From positions 111,473,069 through 111,537,068 of the forward strand of contig JAVHZZ010000010.1 in NCBI GenBank assembly GCA_036250195.1: 64,000 nt of DNA, read 5' to 3'. Positions within the stretch are counted from its first letter, which is position 1; every line of letters begins with the position of its first letter. The position numbers and the translations under genes were made by a program. Positions 48,988 through 61,640 of the stretch are shown piece by piece. The DNA is from Mixophyes australis (Eukaryota > Chordata > Amphibia > Anura > Limnodynastidae). Under the pieces are notes generated by a model. It did no database searches. It saw nothing but the letters and a program-made list of their open reading frames with translations, and had not been told where the DNA came from.

Positions 48988-49299
48988 TTTGTGTTATAAA
49001 GAAATATATCGAATATATGATGAAATGTATCAATATAAGAAGAGAAATGTCAAACTGTTTTCCCCGGTGAGAAATGGGCCTAGAGAGTCATCTACAGCAG
49101 GTGAGGAAACAATACTCCAATGGAAATCTCTTTTAGGGATATAAATAATATGATCTAAGAAAGTGTTTAGCATAGGAGATACTATTTAACATTTAAGCTT
49201 GCAGCCCACGTCAAGGGTCCTCACTCCATTAAATAACACTGAAATGCCGTTAAAATCATCTGCACTGCTCCGGTCCACGGGTGTGTTAGCCGTGGAGAC

Positions 49300-49840
49300 G
49301 TGTTCTGTGTAGTGACTGTCACGGTTCAGAAAATGGATCCTTCGGTTTGTCCAGATTTTAACTACTCAAGTAAGGCGCAGAGTATAACGGGGAGACGGTA
49401 TTCACCAGGAACCGCTGCAAGCGGTTTGGCCTTTGCTGCATCTATCCCGCAGTTCGCAGACCCTACTAGGGGTACCAGGCGAAACCCCTTAGGAGAACAT
49501 GCAAAGATGGTCAGCAAAGGCAGACAACACGGGGAGAAGAGTAGTGGGGATCGGCAGGTACCACTGGAGAGATAGTAGCAAATACACTATGAAGTGTTAG
49601 TTCTGCAGTAGACAGGTTACCACTGGAAAGGCGGTGAAGTACACAGTAGAGTGTCAGCTCTGCGGACGACAGGTTACCACTGGAGAGATAGTAGCAAATA
49701 CACTATGAAGTGTTAGTTCTGTAGTCAGCAGGTTACCACTGGAAAGGCAGTGAAATACACAGTAGAGTGTCAGCTCTGCGGACCACAGGTTACCACTGGG
49801 ATGGCTGCAAGTACACTGTGGAGTGTCAGCTCAGCCCCAT
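49300..49840 (+). repeat. Unclassified repeat with dimeric tandem units
   Basis: From 49561 a dimer of two related units is repeated: unit starts (CCACTGG) at 49561, 49620, 49677, 49736 and 49793, so the dimer period is about 116 bp. The units share a layout of GTTACCACTGGA, a CACTATGAAGTG or CACAGTAGAGTG core and TTAGTTCTG or TCAGCTCTG. Upstream, 49300-49560 has an open frame of 91 codons with no recognisable domain. This may be the 5' part of a retroelement, but no RT, gag or LTR motif is visible. Confidence 0.5.
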
Positions 49841-52800
49841 CAAACACCTTTGGGATAACTAGAACGGATATTACGACCCTTGCCTTCTCATCCAACATCA
49901 GTGCCTGACCTGCCCTACCCCAACTATAAATCTGTCCCTACATTTTAAATTTAGCTCCCCCTCCAATGCAACATGGTTTTGCCAAGGTGACAACTTGCTC
50001 CATTTTTTCCTTAATGAATCAGGCTCAATGTCATTACAGACCCTGTTGGTGTAATGGTCAAGCGATCATGAGTCTTCTATAGATAATAACACTACTAGGC
50101 ATTTTACGCGAGTTTCGCAAATGACCTTCTTTGCTTTTTTTATTTCAAATCGAGAGGAATGATTGGACATGAAAGACAGATACAACGGTACTGAGGAAGG
50201 GTTGGTGGACTGGTCAGGGGTCCTTGTGTTTATATTTCCTTTATTTGTGACTCTGCTGCTCTTGGTCCCGGCACATTTTATTTTCACAAATGCGGATCCT
50301 CCAGAACCAAGTTTCCCAGAGGGCTCCAAGCTACTGATGTAAAGGAAAGGGGGTCCGCAGGCCCCCATACTGGGTGTTAGTGCTGGTGATCAGAATTATC
50401 TACACAGGTATTCTGAGGGCAGTAGGCTGCAGTCTCCCTTCCTACTTATCTGTCATACGGGAATCGTCCCCATCAGTTTGCCCCCAGCCAAGGGATAGAA
50501 CGTTTCATATTAGATCATCCGCACGAGATGGTTTCAATCTATAAATGTAAATTTTGAGCAAAAACGTTCACTTTGTGCCTCTGTAATTGTACTTATCTCT
50601 GCTGGTTCCTTCATCCGCTAGAAATTAGTTTTGTACTAATGCAGCAATGATCTGTCTCCCCATGGCGGAGCGTCATGAGAAGGTCTGTGGGGCTCAGAGT
50701 GCGGCGATTGTTCTGCTTTTCCCTCCGTCACTGGTAAGGAGCAGCGTCCAGGGAACATCGCCATCACCTTCCGCCAGCATCTCTCTCTGCTCAGAGCCAG
50801 TCGGTGGCATCAGTATCTGGTCAGACATCAGGTAGCGGAGCTTCTCCGTGGGTACGATACGGCAGCATAGAGCGTTTGGCACCTATGCTGGCGCTGAGAA
50901 TATTGGTTAGAACCGTCCTGAATGTCTTCAGTTATTTTATTGTGGACACCAATTTCATAATTCCCTTTATCCCTCTCTTTCTGGACCTAAATACCCCACT
51001 CCTTCCTTCCTTGCCCCCTCTCCAATGTATAAATCTGTGAATATAGTTTTGTGCCGACACGTGGATTTACTTCTAATTTCAGCATGAATATTTCACCCCA
51101 TGTATTGTAACAGTAAATGTATACAAGACTCTCCTTACCTCATATTACAGTAGATCTCACCCTCATTCCACACACTGTACCCCCAGAACGTGGGCCGGGC
51201 ACTGGAACCTTCTCACCTTGTGAGATTACTTTCCCACAAAAACCACTGTAGCTGCCGCCATTAGTATAACGGATACAAATCATCTCTGTGTCTGAGACGT
51301 CGGCTATTAGAATAAATATATAATAATGGAGTTATGGATATGAGTCATGGCCGCTGGGATTAGCAGCTAAATCCTGTTTCGTTCCCCTTTCACCCCTTGT
51401 TTTATTCCCGTTCCCCGATGGAGAGACCCCAGTGTTTATTATTTGGTCTCTACTGAACATCTGCAGCCATCTGTGTCCTGTCCGGGGATGATGGCCGACA
51501 CTAAGGGTCATTATACTAATTGTGTGGGAAACTGAGCAGGGAGAACATCCCGTGTACCTGCGAGTCCTCGTGTCGTAGGAACCTGGGCGAGTAATCCTAG
51601 AAGCGGTATATTCTAAGTGGCCGCGTGGTATCCTGCGTGCCACACATTTCCCTGCCCACCATACCCTTTCCTACAACACCCCATCTCTTCCTGCGCTGAC
51701 CACTCTGCGGACTAGGACACCGGGGGGCTCTATACCCTGCAGGAAGTACCATGCACAGTGGGTGATTCCTACAACTAGATGCATTAGGATTCTGTCTTCT
51801 CTGATGGACCCCACTGACTAGAACCAGAGCTGGTAATGGGACATTTCTGTGGCTCAGAGGCTCCTTAGTCCCCCCCCTCCCTCTATCATTAACAGAAGCA
51901 GTGGCGTTACAGGCCATAAATACATCGCCTAAATAAGCTGTAATCATCGACTCCATCTCCACCAAGGGACCATTTATATATGAAACAGATTGTAAACCTG
52001 CAGTCAGTGTTTGTCCCAGAGCTGCGGACGTACCCAGGAGACTACAACAAAACATAAATCCTCATAATGAAGTAATTAGATGACTTTACCCGTCAATAAC
52101 AGCACAAGAATGTTATATGGACATTATACACCCATTATTTATACTAGAATGTACTGCGGCTCAGGAGCGTACCCTCAATGTATGTAACGTCAGTACAATA
52201 TACCCGACACACTGACTCTCAGCGCTCCCATTTCATGTAAATAGTTACAGAATATAGTGAGAAGTAATTGTGCAGCTGGTTACTCTGCAGACTCCGTATA
52301 ATTCACCCTCTGACATCTGGAACTTTTCTACAGTGTTTTTTTCTAATGTCAATAAAAAAAAATACACGGCTGAATTTACATATTTAATTAATACTAATGG
52401 TCAAGATAATGGGGACAGATATGGATAATGATAATGTATAGCAGAGCGTCTCTGAACGTCCGTTGCGATGTGTCATAATGAGTCTCGTTATTGCTGTAAA
52501 TCTGTATAATTCCTACATCTGGAATCTCACCTCTGATGACATTTACTTTATCTTCTGTACATTTCTCTCTTTAAAATAATGTCCTATAAAGAAATGAAAA
52601 TAGAATATTGTGAGACTGATACGTGACAAAGTAATACAGGAAAATACATCCACAAAATCTGTTTCCATCATAAATAAACGAGGAGTCCTGTAAGCCAGCA
52701 ATTACAGCTAGAAAATGGATTTATTTATTTATTTTAAACAATACATTATCATTCTAAATATTGTTCTGCAATCAGTCCAGACTGTTACATCAATACACAA

Positions 52801-54412
52801 ACAAGGTTTGATGAGATAACTAATACATTCAGCTTTCCGTTCTCTGCTATTTACTGTTATATATTTATTTCCGTCTTTATGTGGTTTCAATATTAAACAA
52901 TAGTCCACAGGGAATGACCTAATGTGCAGAGGTTCCAGCAGCTGTATGAGAACAGCGCACACTGGAATATACATATATTGGGGGGATTACTTGTGGTTGG
53001 AAGAAGAGATTATGTGGAGAAGTGATAGACGTATATCAGATAATCATATAGATGTATACAGCTTACTGATCTGTAAATATCAGGGTGACTCTGATCTAGA
53101 CAGACATGAAATAACCCAACAATGACGAGTACTAATCTCGTCCCGCATTCTGCGCAGATCCATCCTGCCCCGCCCACTGCGCTGGTTCTGTCCTGTCTGC
53201 ACATCATTGGTTGAACCGCCCCCAGTCAGTCAGAGATTGGACTGTACAATCAGATCACAGGATGTATAGCAGCTTATACACAGATGCTGGGGTACCAGAA
53301 GTGTAACAATATATAAATACACGGAACAATACATAATACGTGGAAATATGGTGGTGAAAGGCAGATCTCTGTGCATTATATTATTATATATTATGCTCCT
53401 CAGCGCTATACAATAATCTGATAATGACCGATATGAAAGGTAACGAGTGCCCTAATACCAATTATTTTCTTTCTTTGTGACTTATTTGCTGGAAGCTGTT
53501 ACTAGGTTTCCACCAACCGGTCAGTAAAATAATAGTTTCCTGACACTAATTATAAGCTTAACCCCTTCAGGACTTGGCCTCTTCCTGTAGTATACACCTA
53601 TATACAGTACAGGGGATGGCCGGATAAAGGTATGGGAGAATCTACATAAAGGACATTACAGAAGAAGGTAAGGACACATCCGGGCTCTCTCCCACTGGAG
53701 TATTATAGCCATTTAACATGACTGTTCTAGGAGATGTAGTGCCACCTAGTGACCCGACAGTGTTACTGCAGGGCTATGTAATTACAGGTAAAGAAGATTC
53801 CTTAATTTATAGACAACTTCAAACTGCATCTGACCTCACATTGCTGTAACCCCCGGGCCACTCATGAACCTCAGCACTTAGAGCGATTCACATTTGGACT
53901 ATGACAGATCATAATCAAAGGGGTCCGGAATAGTTTTGGGGGGACCATGTTTTATTCTTATGGGCCTTTTGTCACAACGGTGGCCCCAGCATAGTGGGCA
54001 ATGTGTCAATCCAGGGCTCCCACTCTTGTAAATTACCCTGGTCAACACGGTCCAGGTCGGTCAGGATGAGGCCCAGCGGATTTTCAGGATGGGGCTCAAA
54101 GCTTCTTGGGGGGTGGACGGGGGGCGCTATGATAGGGGAGGGGGGGGGTTATACTTCGCTGTTCCGGTGGATGGAAACCAGCCTGGGCAGTCTAGAGTTG
54201 GTAGAGGACTTGGGAGGGGGCGCACGGGGTGTTTTCGCTCTGTTACCCTGTGCAGCATCTCAGAGGAGACAGCTGTCAATCACGTGTAGCTCTCCGCTAT
54301 TCAGCTGTTTGTGTTCTTCCTGGATGTCACTCACAGTACAAGAGATTTGCAGAGTAAAATGAGAGAAATACGCTGCAACATTGAGGCTCTATTGATGATC
54401 TGTCACCAGAGA
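49841..54412. other. Intergenic, largely empty
   Basis: At 49958-50027 (AATGCAACATGGTTTTGCCA, TTAATGAATCAGGCTC) is half of a palindromic MITE common in frog DNA. The remaining 4 kb has no exon, RNA gene or repeat that I can name. Confidence 0.45.
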
Positions 54413-54581
54413 GTATATTTACTAAACTGAGATTTTGAAAAAGTGGGGATGATGCCTATAGCAACCAATCAGATTCTAGTTATCATTTATTTAGTACATT
54501 GTACAAAATGACAGCTAGAATCTGATTGGTTGCTATAGGCAACATCTCCACTTTTTTAAAATCTCAGTTTAGTAAACATAC
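54413..54581. mobile_element. Palindromic MITE with 67-bp arms
   Basis: The arm 54413-54479 pairs with 54515-54581 with four mismatches and no gap (GTATATTTACTAAACTGAG, CCTATAGCAACCAATCAGAT). The loop is 35 nt. This sequence type is abundant in frog genomes. It is non-coding and inactive on its own. Confidence 0.85.
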
Positions 54582-54690
54582 CCCCTGGAATCATTGGGCA
54601 ATTACTAAGAACACCCTAACATTCTTTATAAAAAATATGAATGACGTTTCCACAATATCATCACCACCCACCGGGGGAAACGTCAGCAGA

Positions 54691-55024
54691 CATCATCATC
54701 ATCAGCTATTTATATAGCGCCATTAATTCTCCAGCGCTGTACAGAGAACTCATTCACATCAGTCTCTGCCTCATTGGAGCTTACAATCTAAATTCCCTAA
54801 TATACACACACAGACAGAGAGAGACTAGGGTCAATTTTATAGCAGACAATTAACCCACCAGTATGTTTTTGGAATGTGGGAGGAAACCGGAGCACCCGGA
54901 GGAAACCCACACAAACACGGGGAAAACTTACAAACACCACACAGATAAGGCCATGGTCAGGAGTCGAACTCATGACTCCAGTGGTGTGAGGCAGAAGTGC
55001 TAACCACTGAGCCACTGAGCTGCA
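54691..55024 (-). mobile_element. tRNA-derived SINE with L2-like tail, copy 3
   Basis: On the minus strand it has the A box GTGGCTCAGTGGTTAGCAC, the B-box-like GAGTTCGACTCC, the conserved body GGGTTTCCTCCGGGTGCTCC and the tail TTTAGATTGTAAGCTCC ending in GCGCTATATAAATAGCTGAT and a (GAT)n run. It is nearly full-length, and the same family as 2219-2549. Confidence 0.88.
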
Positions 55025-55039
55025 GCAACAGTCTAAAGA

Positions 55040-56010
55040 ACCCTCCTGTGCTTGTCCGTCACACAGTACCCTGCGCACACACAATGTAAGCTGCGTCTCT
55101 ATCATCCGTCACACAGCACCCTGCGCACACACAATGTAAGCTGCGTCTCTATCATCCGTCACACAGCACCCTGCGTACACACAATGTAAGCTGCGTCTCT
55201 ATCATCTGCCACACGGCACCCTGCGTACACACAATGTAAGCTGCGTCTCTATCATCCGTCACACAGCACCCTGCGTACACACAATGTAAGCTGCGTCTCT
55301 ATCATCTGCCACACAGCACCCTGCGTACACACAATGCAAGCTGCGTCTCTATCATCCGTCACACAGCACCCTGCGTACACACAATGTAAGCTGCGTCTCT
55401 ATCATCCGTCACACAGCACCCTGCGCACACACAATGTAAGCTGCGTCTCTATCATCCGTCACACAGCACCCTGCGTACACACAGTGTAAGCTGCGTCTCT
55501 ATCATCCGTCACACAGCACCCTGCGCACACACAATGTAAGCTGCGTCTCTATCATCCGTCACACAGCACCCTGCGCGCACACAATGTAAGCTGCGTCTCT
55601 ATCATCCGTCACACAGCACCCTGCGCACACACAATGTAAGCTGCGTCTCTATCATCCGTCACACAGCACCCTGCGTACACACAATGTAAGCTGCGTCTCT
55701 ATCATCCGTCACACAGCACCCTGCGTACACACAATGTAAGCTGCGTCTCTATCATCCGTCACACAGCACCCTGCACACACACAATGTAAGCTGCGTCTCT
55801 ATCATCCGTCACACAGCACCCTGCGCACACACAATGTAAGCTGCGTCTCTATCATCCGTCACACAGCACCCTGCGCACACACAATGTTAGCTGCGTCTCT
55901 ATCATCCGTCACACAGCACCCTGCGTACACACAATGTAAGCTGCGTCTCTATCATCCGTCACACAGCACCCTGCGTACACACAATGTAAGCTGCGTCTCT
56001 ATCATCTGTC
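55040..56010. repeat. 50-bp minisatellite
   Basis: About 19 copies with CCGTCACACAGCACCCTGCG, TACACACAATGTAAGCTGCG and TCTCTATCAT. Degenerate related pieces continue to about 56250. It has two or three CpG per unit, unusual for a methylated vertebrate intergenic repeat. Confidence 0.95.
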
Positions 56011-57424
56011 ATACAGCCATGCAATAAGCACAGAGATCACACAAAGTAAGCTGTCTCTATAATGCACACACTGCTCCATGCGGTCACACGATGTAAACTG
56101 AATCTCTATCATCTGGCACACTGCGCCATGCCACAGAGATGTAGATTATCTGTCACTCTGCACCATGCGACATGCAGAGATCACACTGTAACCAGTCTCT
56201 ATAATGCATCACACTGCACCATGCCATAGAGATGCAGATTATCTGTCACACACTGTAACCTGCGTCTTCTTAGTCTCAGTTATTGCAGCTGCAGCAGAAA
56301 TCCCTGTCTATATACAGAATCACTGTTCCCAAACAGCTCCATGTCTGCTGGACGGCTGGACAAAGAAAAGACAACATTGGTTTATGATACACGAGTTTGT
56401 ACAGAGAATTTATGACTAAATCTCTGTACAATGTATATATCTAATTAATAACAAAGTTAATATCTGATTCTTCATAGGATCGTTAACCCATAAACACAAA
56501 TTGCTCTAGGCAGCCTCGCATGCGCCATAATCGTGGTGATATCGCTGCGTGGACCTTAAACTGAGCGTGAAATGAGAGACGGATGCCCAGGTCTTACAGG
56601 AATGTCCATAAACTTGGTCACCAGATATTCTCACTTACCCTCGTTGATCTCCCAGCTGCGCAATCACAATCGCGAGCGTACTGAGCGCTACTATCCTCAT
56701 TTCAGGAACTTATGGATGATATTGGACATTATTGATCCATCCTTTGCTTACATCACGGGCATTGCTTCCATGTGTCATGATTGCAGGGTGTATATAGTTA
56801 CAGTAATTCCAAAGTATCCCCCAATCCCAGCACCGAGTGGTGCCCACCGCGGTCTCTGCGCGTTCATCTCTCTTTATGGATAACTAGTTTGATGGTTTTA
56901 TTTCTAGACCTATGTAACCACAGTGATCCCAAATGGGACAGCTTTATTGTTCCTCTATGTCTAATCCACATATTACCACAAGTCCTAATTAACTATTAAT
57001 CACCATATCCAAGAAAGGACATTTCACTTAATGTGATTTGGTTGGAAGAAACGATTTTTTCATCATATTTTACCACAAAATGGTAACTTTTCTCTGTGAA
57101 TACAGCTTACAGTTGTGTTTATGGAGGGCAGTAATTGGGAGGAGGCCATGACCCGTACTATCTACATGAAGGACAGAAACTTGCCGGTTGACGAAGGACG
57201 GGAAGGTACGCCGGGAGACGCCTCTCTGGACAGGAGAGGTTGTTGGGTTAGTGGTGACCTGTGGATATCCCCATTGACACCCAAGCAGTCAGCTACCGGC
57301 AGATGGGATCATCCACCGGTTCCAGCCGACATTTCCATTGTGTCGATCAGGATTCTGGGCGAGTTGGGACCTCGGATAAAGAGATTTGGGGCCAATTTAG
57401 TCAAAAATAAAAAAACCTGGACGC
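56011..57424. other. Intergenic, no gene recognised
   Basis: Apart from degenerate pieces of the preceding array, it appears unique. A 104-codon open frame at 57115-57429 (plus) has no recognisable domain and ends as the next array begins. The missing 3' exon of USH1C may lie here or nearby but was not identified. Confidence 0.4.
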
Positions 57425-58840
57425 CCTAACTGCTGTATGTATGGATAGCTGCTGTATGTATGGATAGCTGCTGTATGTATGGATAGCTGCTGTATGTATG
57501 GATAGCTGCTGTATGTATGGATAGCTGCTGTATGTATGGATAGCTGCTGTATGTATGGATAGCTGCTGTATGTATGGATAGCTGCTGTATGTATGGATAG
57601 CTGCTGTATGTATGGATAGCTGCTGTATGTATGGATAGCTGCTGTATGTATGGATAGCTGCTGTATGTATGGATAGCTGCTGTATGTATGGATAGCTGCT
57701 GTATGTATGGATAGCTGCTGTATGTATGGATAGCTGCTGTATGTATGGATAGCTGCTGTATGTGTGGATAACTGCTGTATGTGTGGATAGCTGCTGTATG
57801 TATGGATAGCTGCTGTATGTATGGATAACTGCTGTATGTATGGATAGCTGCTGTATGTATGGATAGCTGCTGTATGTATGGATAGCTGCTGTATGTATGG
57901 ATAGCTGCTGTATGTATGGATAGCTGCTGTATGTATGGATAGCTGCTGTATGTATGGATAACTGCTGTATGTATGGATAACTGCTGTATGTATGGATAGC
58001 TGCTGTATGTATGGATAGCTGCTGTATGTATGGATAGCTGCTGTATGTATGGATAGCTGCTGTATGTATGGATAGCTGCTGTATGTATGGATAGCTGCTG
58101 TATGTATGGATAGCTGCTGTATGTATGGATAGCTGCTGTATGTATGGATAGCTGCTGTATGTATGGATAGCTGCTGTATGTATGGATAACTGCTGTATGT
58201 ATGGATAGCTGCTGTATGTATGGATAGCTGCTGTATGTATGGATAGCTGCTGTATGTATGGATAGCTGCTGTATGTATGGATAGCTGCTGTATGTATGGA
58301 TAGCTGCTGTATGTATGGATAGCTGCTGTATGTATGGATAACTGCTGTATGTATGGATAGCTGCTGTATGTATGGATAGCTGCTGTATGTATGGATAGCT
58401 GCTGTATGTATGGATAACTGCTGTATGTATGGATAGCTGCTGTATGTATGGATAGCTGCTGTATGTATGGATAGCTGCTGTATGTATGGATAACTGCTGT
58501 ATGTATGGATAGCTGCTGTATGTATGGATAGCTGCTGTATGTATGGATAGCTGCTGTATGTATGGATAGCTGCTGTATGTATGGATAGCTGCTGTATGTA
58601 TGGATAGCTGCTGTATGTATGGATAGCTGCTGTATGTATGGATAGCTGCTGTATGTATGGATAGCTGCTGTATGTATGGATAGCTGCTGTATGTATGGAT
58701 AGCTGCTGTATGTATGGATAGCTGCTGTATGTATGGATAGCTGCTGTATGTATGGATAACTGCTGTATGTATGGATAGCTGCTGTATGTATGGATAGCTG
58801 CTGTATGTATGGATAGCTGCTGTATGTATGGATAGCCTCA
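57425..58840. repeat. 19-bp minisatellite, about 74 copies
   Basis: A head-to-tail array of GCTGCTGTATGTATGGATA with rare variants (AACTGC, GTGTGG). Three units make 57 bp, so every frame repeats with a 19-residue period, and the minus strand stays open for over 500 codons (period including HTYSSYPYIQQL). The frame is a consequence of the repeat. Confidence 0.96.
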
Positions 58841-59708
58841 GGGGGGAAATGTAAATCTGGTCCAGATTGTCCTATATTTAGAGACAAATTCCACCCTAGC
58901 GGAACTATTAAGCTCTGTGGTCTGCTGCATCTTCTATCTGCTGTTTGCGCTTTGCGTACAGTCCGGCCGCCACTTCTTGTCACATCAACAGGTGATGCGG
59001 TGAGGATGGACTGTACGGACCCGGCAGAACGCCGAATCTAAGCTGCGCATCGGACATATTAGAGACCTCATTTATCTCCTACGAGCGCCAGGCTGCGGGT
59101 GCATTGGGATAAAGATGGCGGCATCTGATGAACAAGGGAATAAAACAAAGGATCTTCACAGAAATCCAGAGCTCTCTGACAACTAAGGAACAGTGAAGAG
59201 TGCGGTCTGACTGTCCTGATATATAACTTTCATCGGGACGGATGGCTCCACTTCAAGATAAATTGGCCCTGGAGCGACACTACTAAAACTTACAAACAGG
59301 TCACAGAGTTCTACAGAAGCCCCAAATCCGGGGTGAAAGACGGCGGCGGTCACTATCCTGCAAATCTCACACATTTGATATATTTACAGCAAATTGTTTG
59401 ATTTAATAAAATAATACAACTCCAGAATAATTGTAATAAGTAGAAACATTTATTATGTCTGATGGTTGCTTTATTGCACCATCTCCTAATGTGCCACGGA
59501 GGCAGTGCCACCAAAGTCAGACAGAACGAGGCGAGAGGTGGCGTAATTATCCTAAATCTGAGCCTATTGCAGCGTTTCATATACCTCCATTGTGTCATTA
59601 CTGAACCATTAATGCCAATCCCACCCAAATACATATTTCTAACATCCCCCCATGGCAGGACCCCCACATTCTGCTAGTTGGGGAGAATTAGTGTGAGAGA
59701 ACTTACAC
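58841..59708. other. Region downstream of the last recognised USH1C exon
   Basis: Single-copy sequence where the terminal USH1C exon and 3' UTR could lie. A weak acceptor TTTGCAG is present near 59356-59362, but the sequence after it does not resemble a harmonin C-terminus. A 63-codon minus-strand frame at 59183-59374 is unrecognised. Confidence 0.4.
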
Positions 59709-59762
59709 CTCATCGTCATATTCCTTGGGTGGCGAGACGGCTATGACCAGATCAATCCAGTC
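59709..59762 (-). CDS. USH1C: USH1C (harmonin) penultimate short exon, end of PDZ3
   Basis: This 54-nt exon encodes DWIDLVIAVSPPKEYDDE, which is near-identical to the segment that closes harmonin PDZ3. The acceptor is GCATCTTTCTACAG|GA. The exon ends GAG|GTGTAAGT, a usable donor. In mammalian harmonin a few more residues (short form) or a longer tail follow from further exons. I could not identify that terminal exon to the left. If the donor were not used, the next codons GTG TAA would end the protein immediately as ...DDEV. Its position upstream of ABCC8 on the same strand reproduces the human gene order. Confidence 0.92.
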
Positions 59763-59814
59763 CTGTAGAAAGATGCAATCATTAAGCATCTAATATTCTA
59801 AATACATCATTTAT

Positions 59815-60800
59815 TCCTATAGCACCAGCATATTATTTTGCATTTTACAATTAAGAACAAACAGTAATAAAACAATACTGGGTAATACATAGAGAGAGGT
59901 AAGAGGGCCCTACTCACAAGCTTACAGTCTATGGGACAATGGGAGTTTGATACATGAAGGTAAGCGTTACACATTGGACCAGCCAGATTGCAAAGGTAAA
60001 AAGTATTTAGTGGGCTGTATGATCAGTCACACAGCAATGTTGGTCAGAGGGCTGTGTAGCGGGTGGTAATAGGGTAACCTAGGGAGGGTAAGAAGGTGGT
60101 TGAAGAATATTATAAGCTTGTCTGAAGAGGTGGGTTTTTCAAAGAACATTTGAAGACCAGAGGAAAGTCTTACTGTGTGAGGGAGGGAATTCCACAAAGT
60201 AGGTGCAGCCCGAAAAAAGTCCTGTAGCCGAGAATGGGAGGAAGTGATGAGAGTGGAAGAGTGACTCAGATCTTGTGTAGAACGGAGGTGTCGAGTTGGG
60301 AGATATTTTGAGACAAGGTAGGAGATGTATGTCGGTGCAATTTTGTTGACGGCCTTGTATGTTAGTTATATTGGATTTGGTAAATAACAGGCAATCAATA
60401 TAGAGACTTCAATATAGAGACTGACAGAGTGACTCAGCAGAGGAAGAACGATTTGCAAGGAAAATCAATCTAGTCGCTGCATAAAAAAATTGATTGTAGG
60501 GGTGAGAGCCTGATTGGGGGAAGACCAGTAAGGATAGAATTGCAGTAGTTGATAAGGGATTTCCATGAATTAGAGTTTATGTAGTGACTTGTGTGAGATA
60601 TGTACAAATTCTGGAAATGTGTTTTAGATGTATGTAACATGATATAGAGTCGATGTGGGGAATAAAGAATAGTTCAGGATCACACCTAGGCAGCGAGCTT
60701 GCGGGGTTTATGGTCATGTGGCCAATAGAAATGTCAGGCAGGTAACATCTATTGTTAGGTGGGAATATTTTTTGGCGAGAGGACATCAAGATGAAGTGGC
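59815..60800 (-). mobile_element. L2/CR1-type LINE fragment in the USH1C intron, copy 3
   Basis: On the minus strand it shows the 3' third of a reverse transcriptase: FFIPHIDSISCYIHLKHISR (about 60690), TYKAVNKIAPTYISYL, SRLQDFFRAAPTLWNSLPH and then a tail with AGACTGTAAGCTTGTGAGTA. It carries stops and small deletions. It is in the same orientation as USH1C and fills most of the intron between the two recognised exons. Confidence 0.82.
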
Positions 60801-60886
60801 AGAAAGACAGTCAGTAACGTGAGACAGCACAGATGGCATCATTAGGGGTAGATAAGAAAGATGACTCAGCTGGGGACAGGACTTAC

Positions 60887-60996
60887 CCCTCCCGAATTCC
60901 AGGCTTTCGCCAGCGTCGCCTGCGCCTCAGATAACATCACATCAGTTAGAATCTTCCCATTCACCGCCAGGATCTCGTCCCCTCTCACAATTCCAC
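60887..60996 (-). CDS. USH1C: USH1C (harmonin) exon encoding the C-terminal part of PDZ3
   Basis: This 110-nt exon encodes [18 protein letters not shown] followed by a helix rich in [14 protein letters not shown]. It is the second half of the third PDZ domain of harmonin, the scaffold of stereocilia and photoreceptors that binds cadherin-23 and SANS. GDEIxAxNGK and the AxAxLxKAWNxGG helix match the vertebrate harmonin family closely. The acceptor is TTTTTTCTTTTTCAG|GT, entered with two bases of a split codon, and the donor is GGG|GTAAGT in phase 0. It joins in frame to the exon at 59709-59762. Upstream USH1C exons were not seen up to position 64000. Confidence 0.93.
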
Positions 60997-61379
60997 CTGA
61001 AAAAGAAAAAACTACATTTCCAGAAATAATGACCCCGGTTTAATGACCAGAAAGGGGTGAAATCAATTTTTCTATTCAAGTTACTGAACATATGGAAACA
61101 TTGTGTAATCTCTGTGCTTGGATCGCAGAATATAGTTATATTTTGATCATCCTGTAGATAGCGCCAACATATTCAGCAACGCTGCACAATCAGGGAGAAG
61201 AGTCTGATCGTGCTACAAGTACAAATAACGGGTGAGAGAGAGAGGGTCCTGCAGATAGTGGAGGAGGGCGAGTGATAGGCTTTCAGGTGGCAGCGTTACG
61301 TCAGAGAATACCAACGTGGTTCCGGAGTGTAATAAACATCTCTGGAGATTGGCATGCCCTCAAAATGCCCAATATCTGG

Positions 61380-61640
61380 AAAGTTAGGCAGTCATCTAAG
61401 TGGGTGTTTCTCGCCCCGTTTTAGCGATTCCTGGGTATATGATACATTATTGCTCCCGATGTACTGGATTCACGGCACGCAAAGCCTTCATCCCTCCAAA
61501 ACTGTTTTTTTGTACCAATCAACATTTGCTTATTGCAAATAATCGGCCATGATCAGTCTTGCACATTAGTATGTGATTTACTGTATGACCTGTCCATGTG
61601 GCTTATACTATGTCTGGTCAGCCCAGGAGTGATGGACTGT
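61380..61640 (+). mobile_element. Possible Penelope-like element relic
   Basis: One plus-strand frame reads YVIYCMTCPCGLYYVW at about 61569-61616, resembling the start of the GIY-YIG endonuclease region of Penelope-like retroelements (xxYxxxCPCGxxYVG). The final Gly is Trp here and stops follow at once. No reverse transcriptase was found, so it is a short remnant at best. Confidence 0.4.

Noticed and set aside
53655..53680. Possible terminal USH1C exon (minus-strand LTFF-like codons)
   Set aside because: There is no acceptor AG before the codons and the following codon is Cys rather than a stop, so the match is chance.
57397..58983. 528-codon minus-strand open frame
   Set aside because: It is the translation of a 19-bp tandem array with a 19-residue period; no domain or conserved flank exists.
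59183..59362. Possible terminal USH1C exon after a TTTGCAG acceptor
   Set aside because: The polypyrimidine tract is poor and the encoded sequence does not resemble a harmonin C-terminus.
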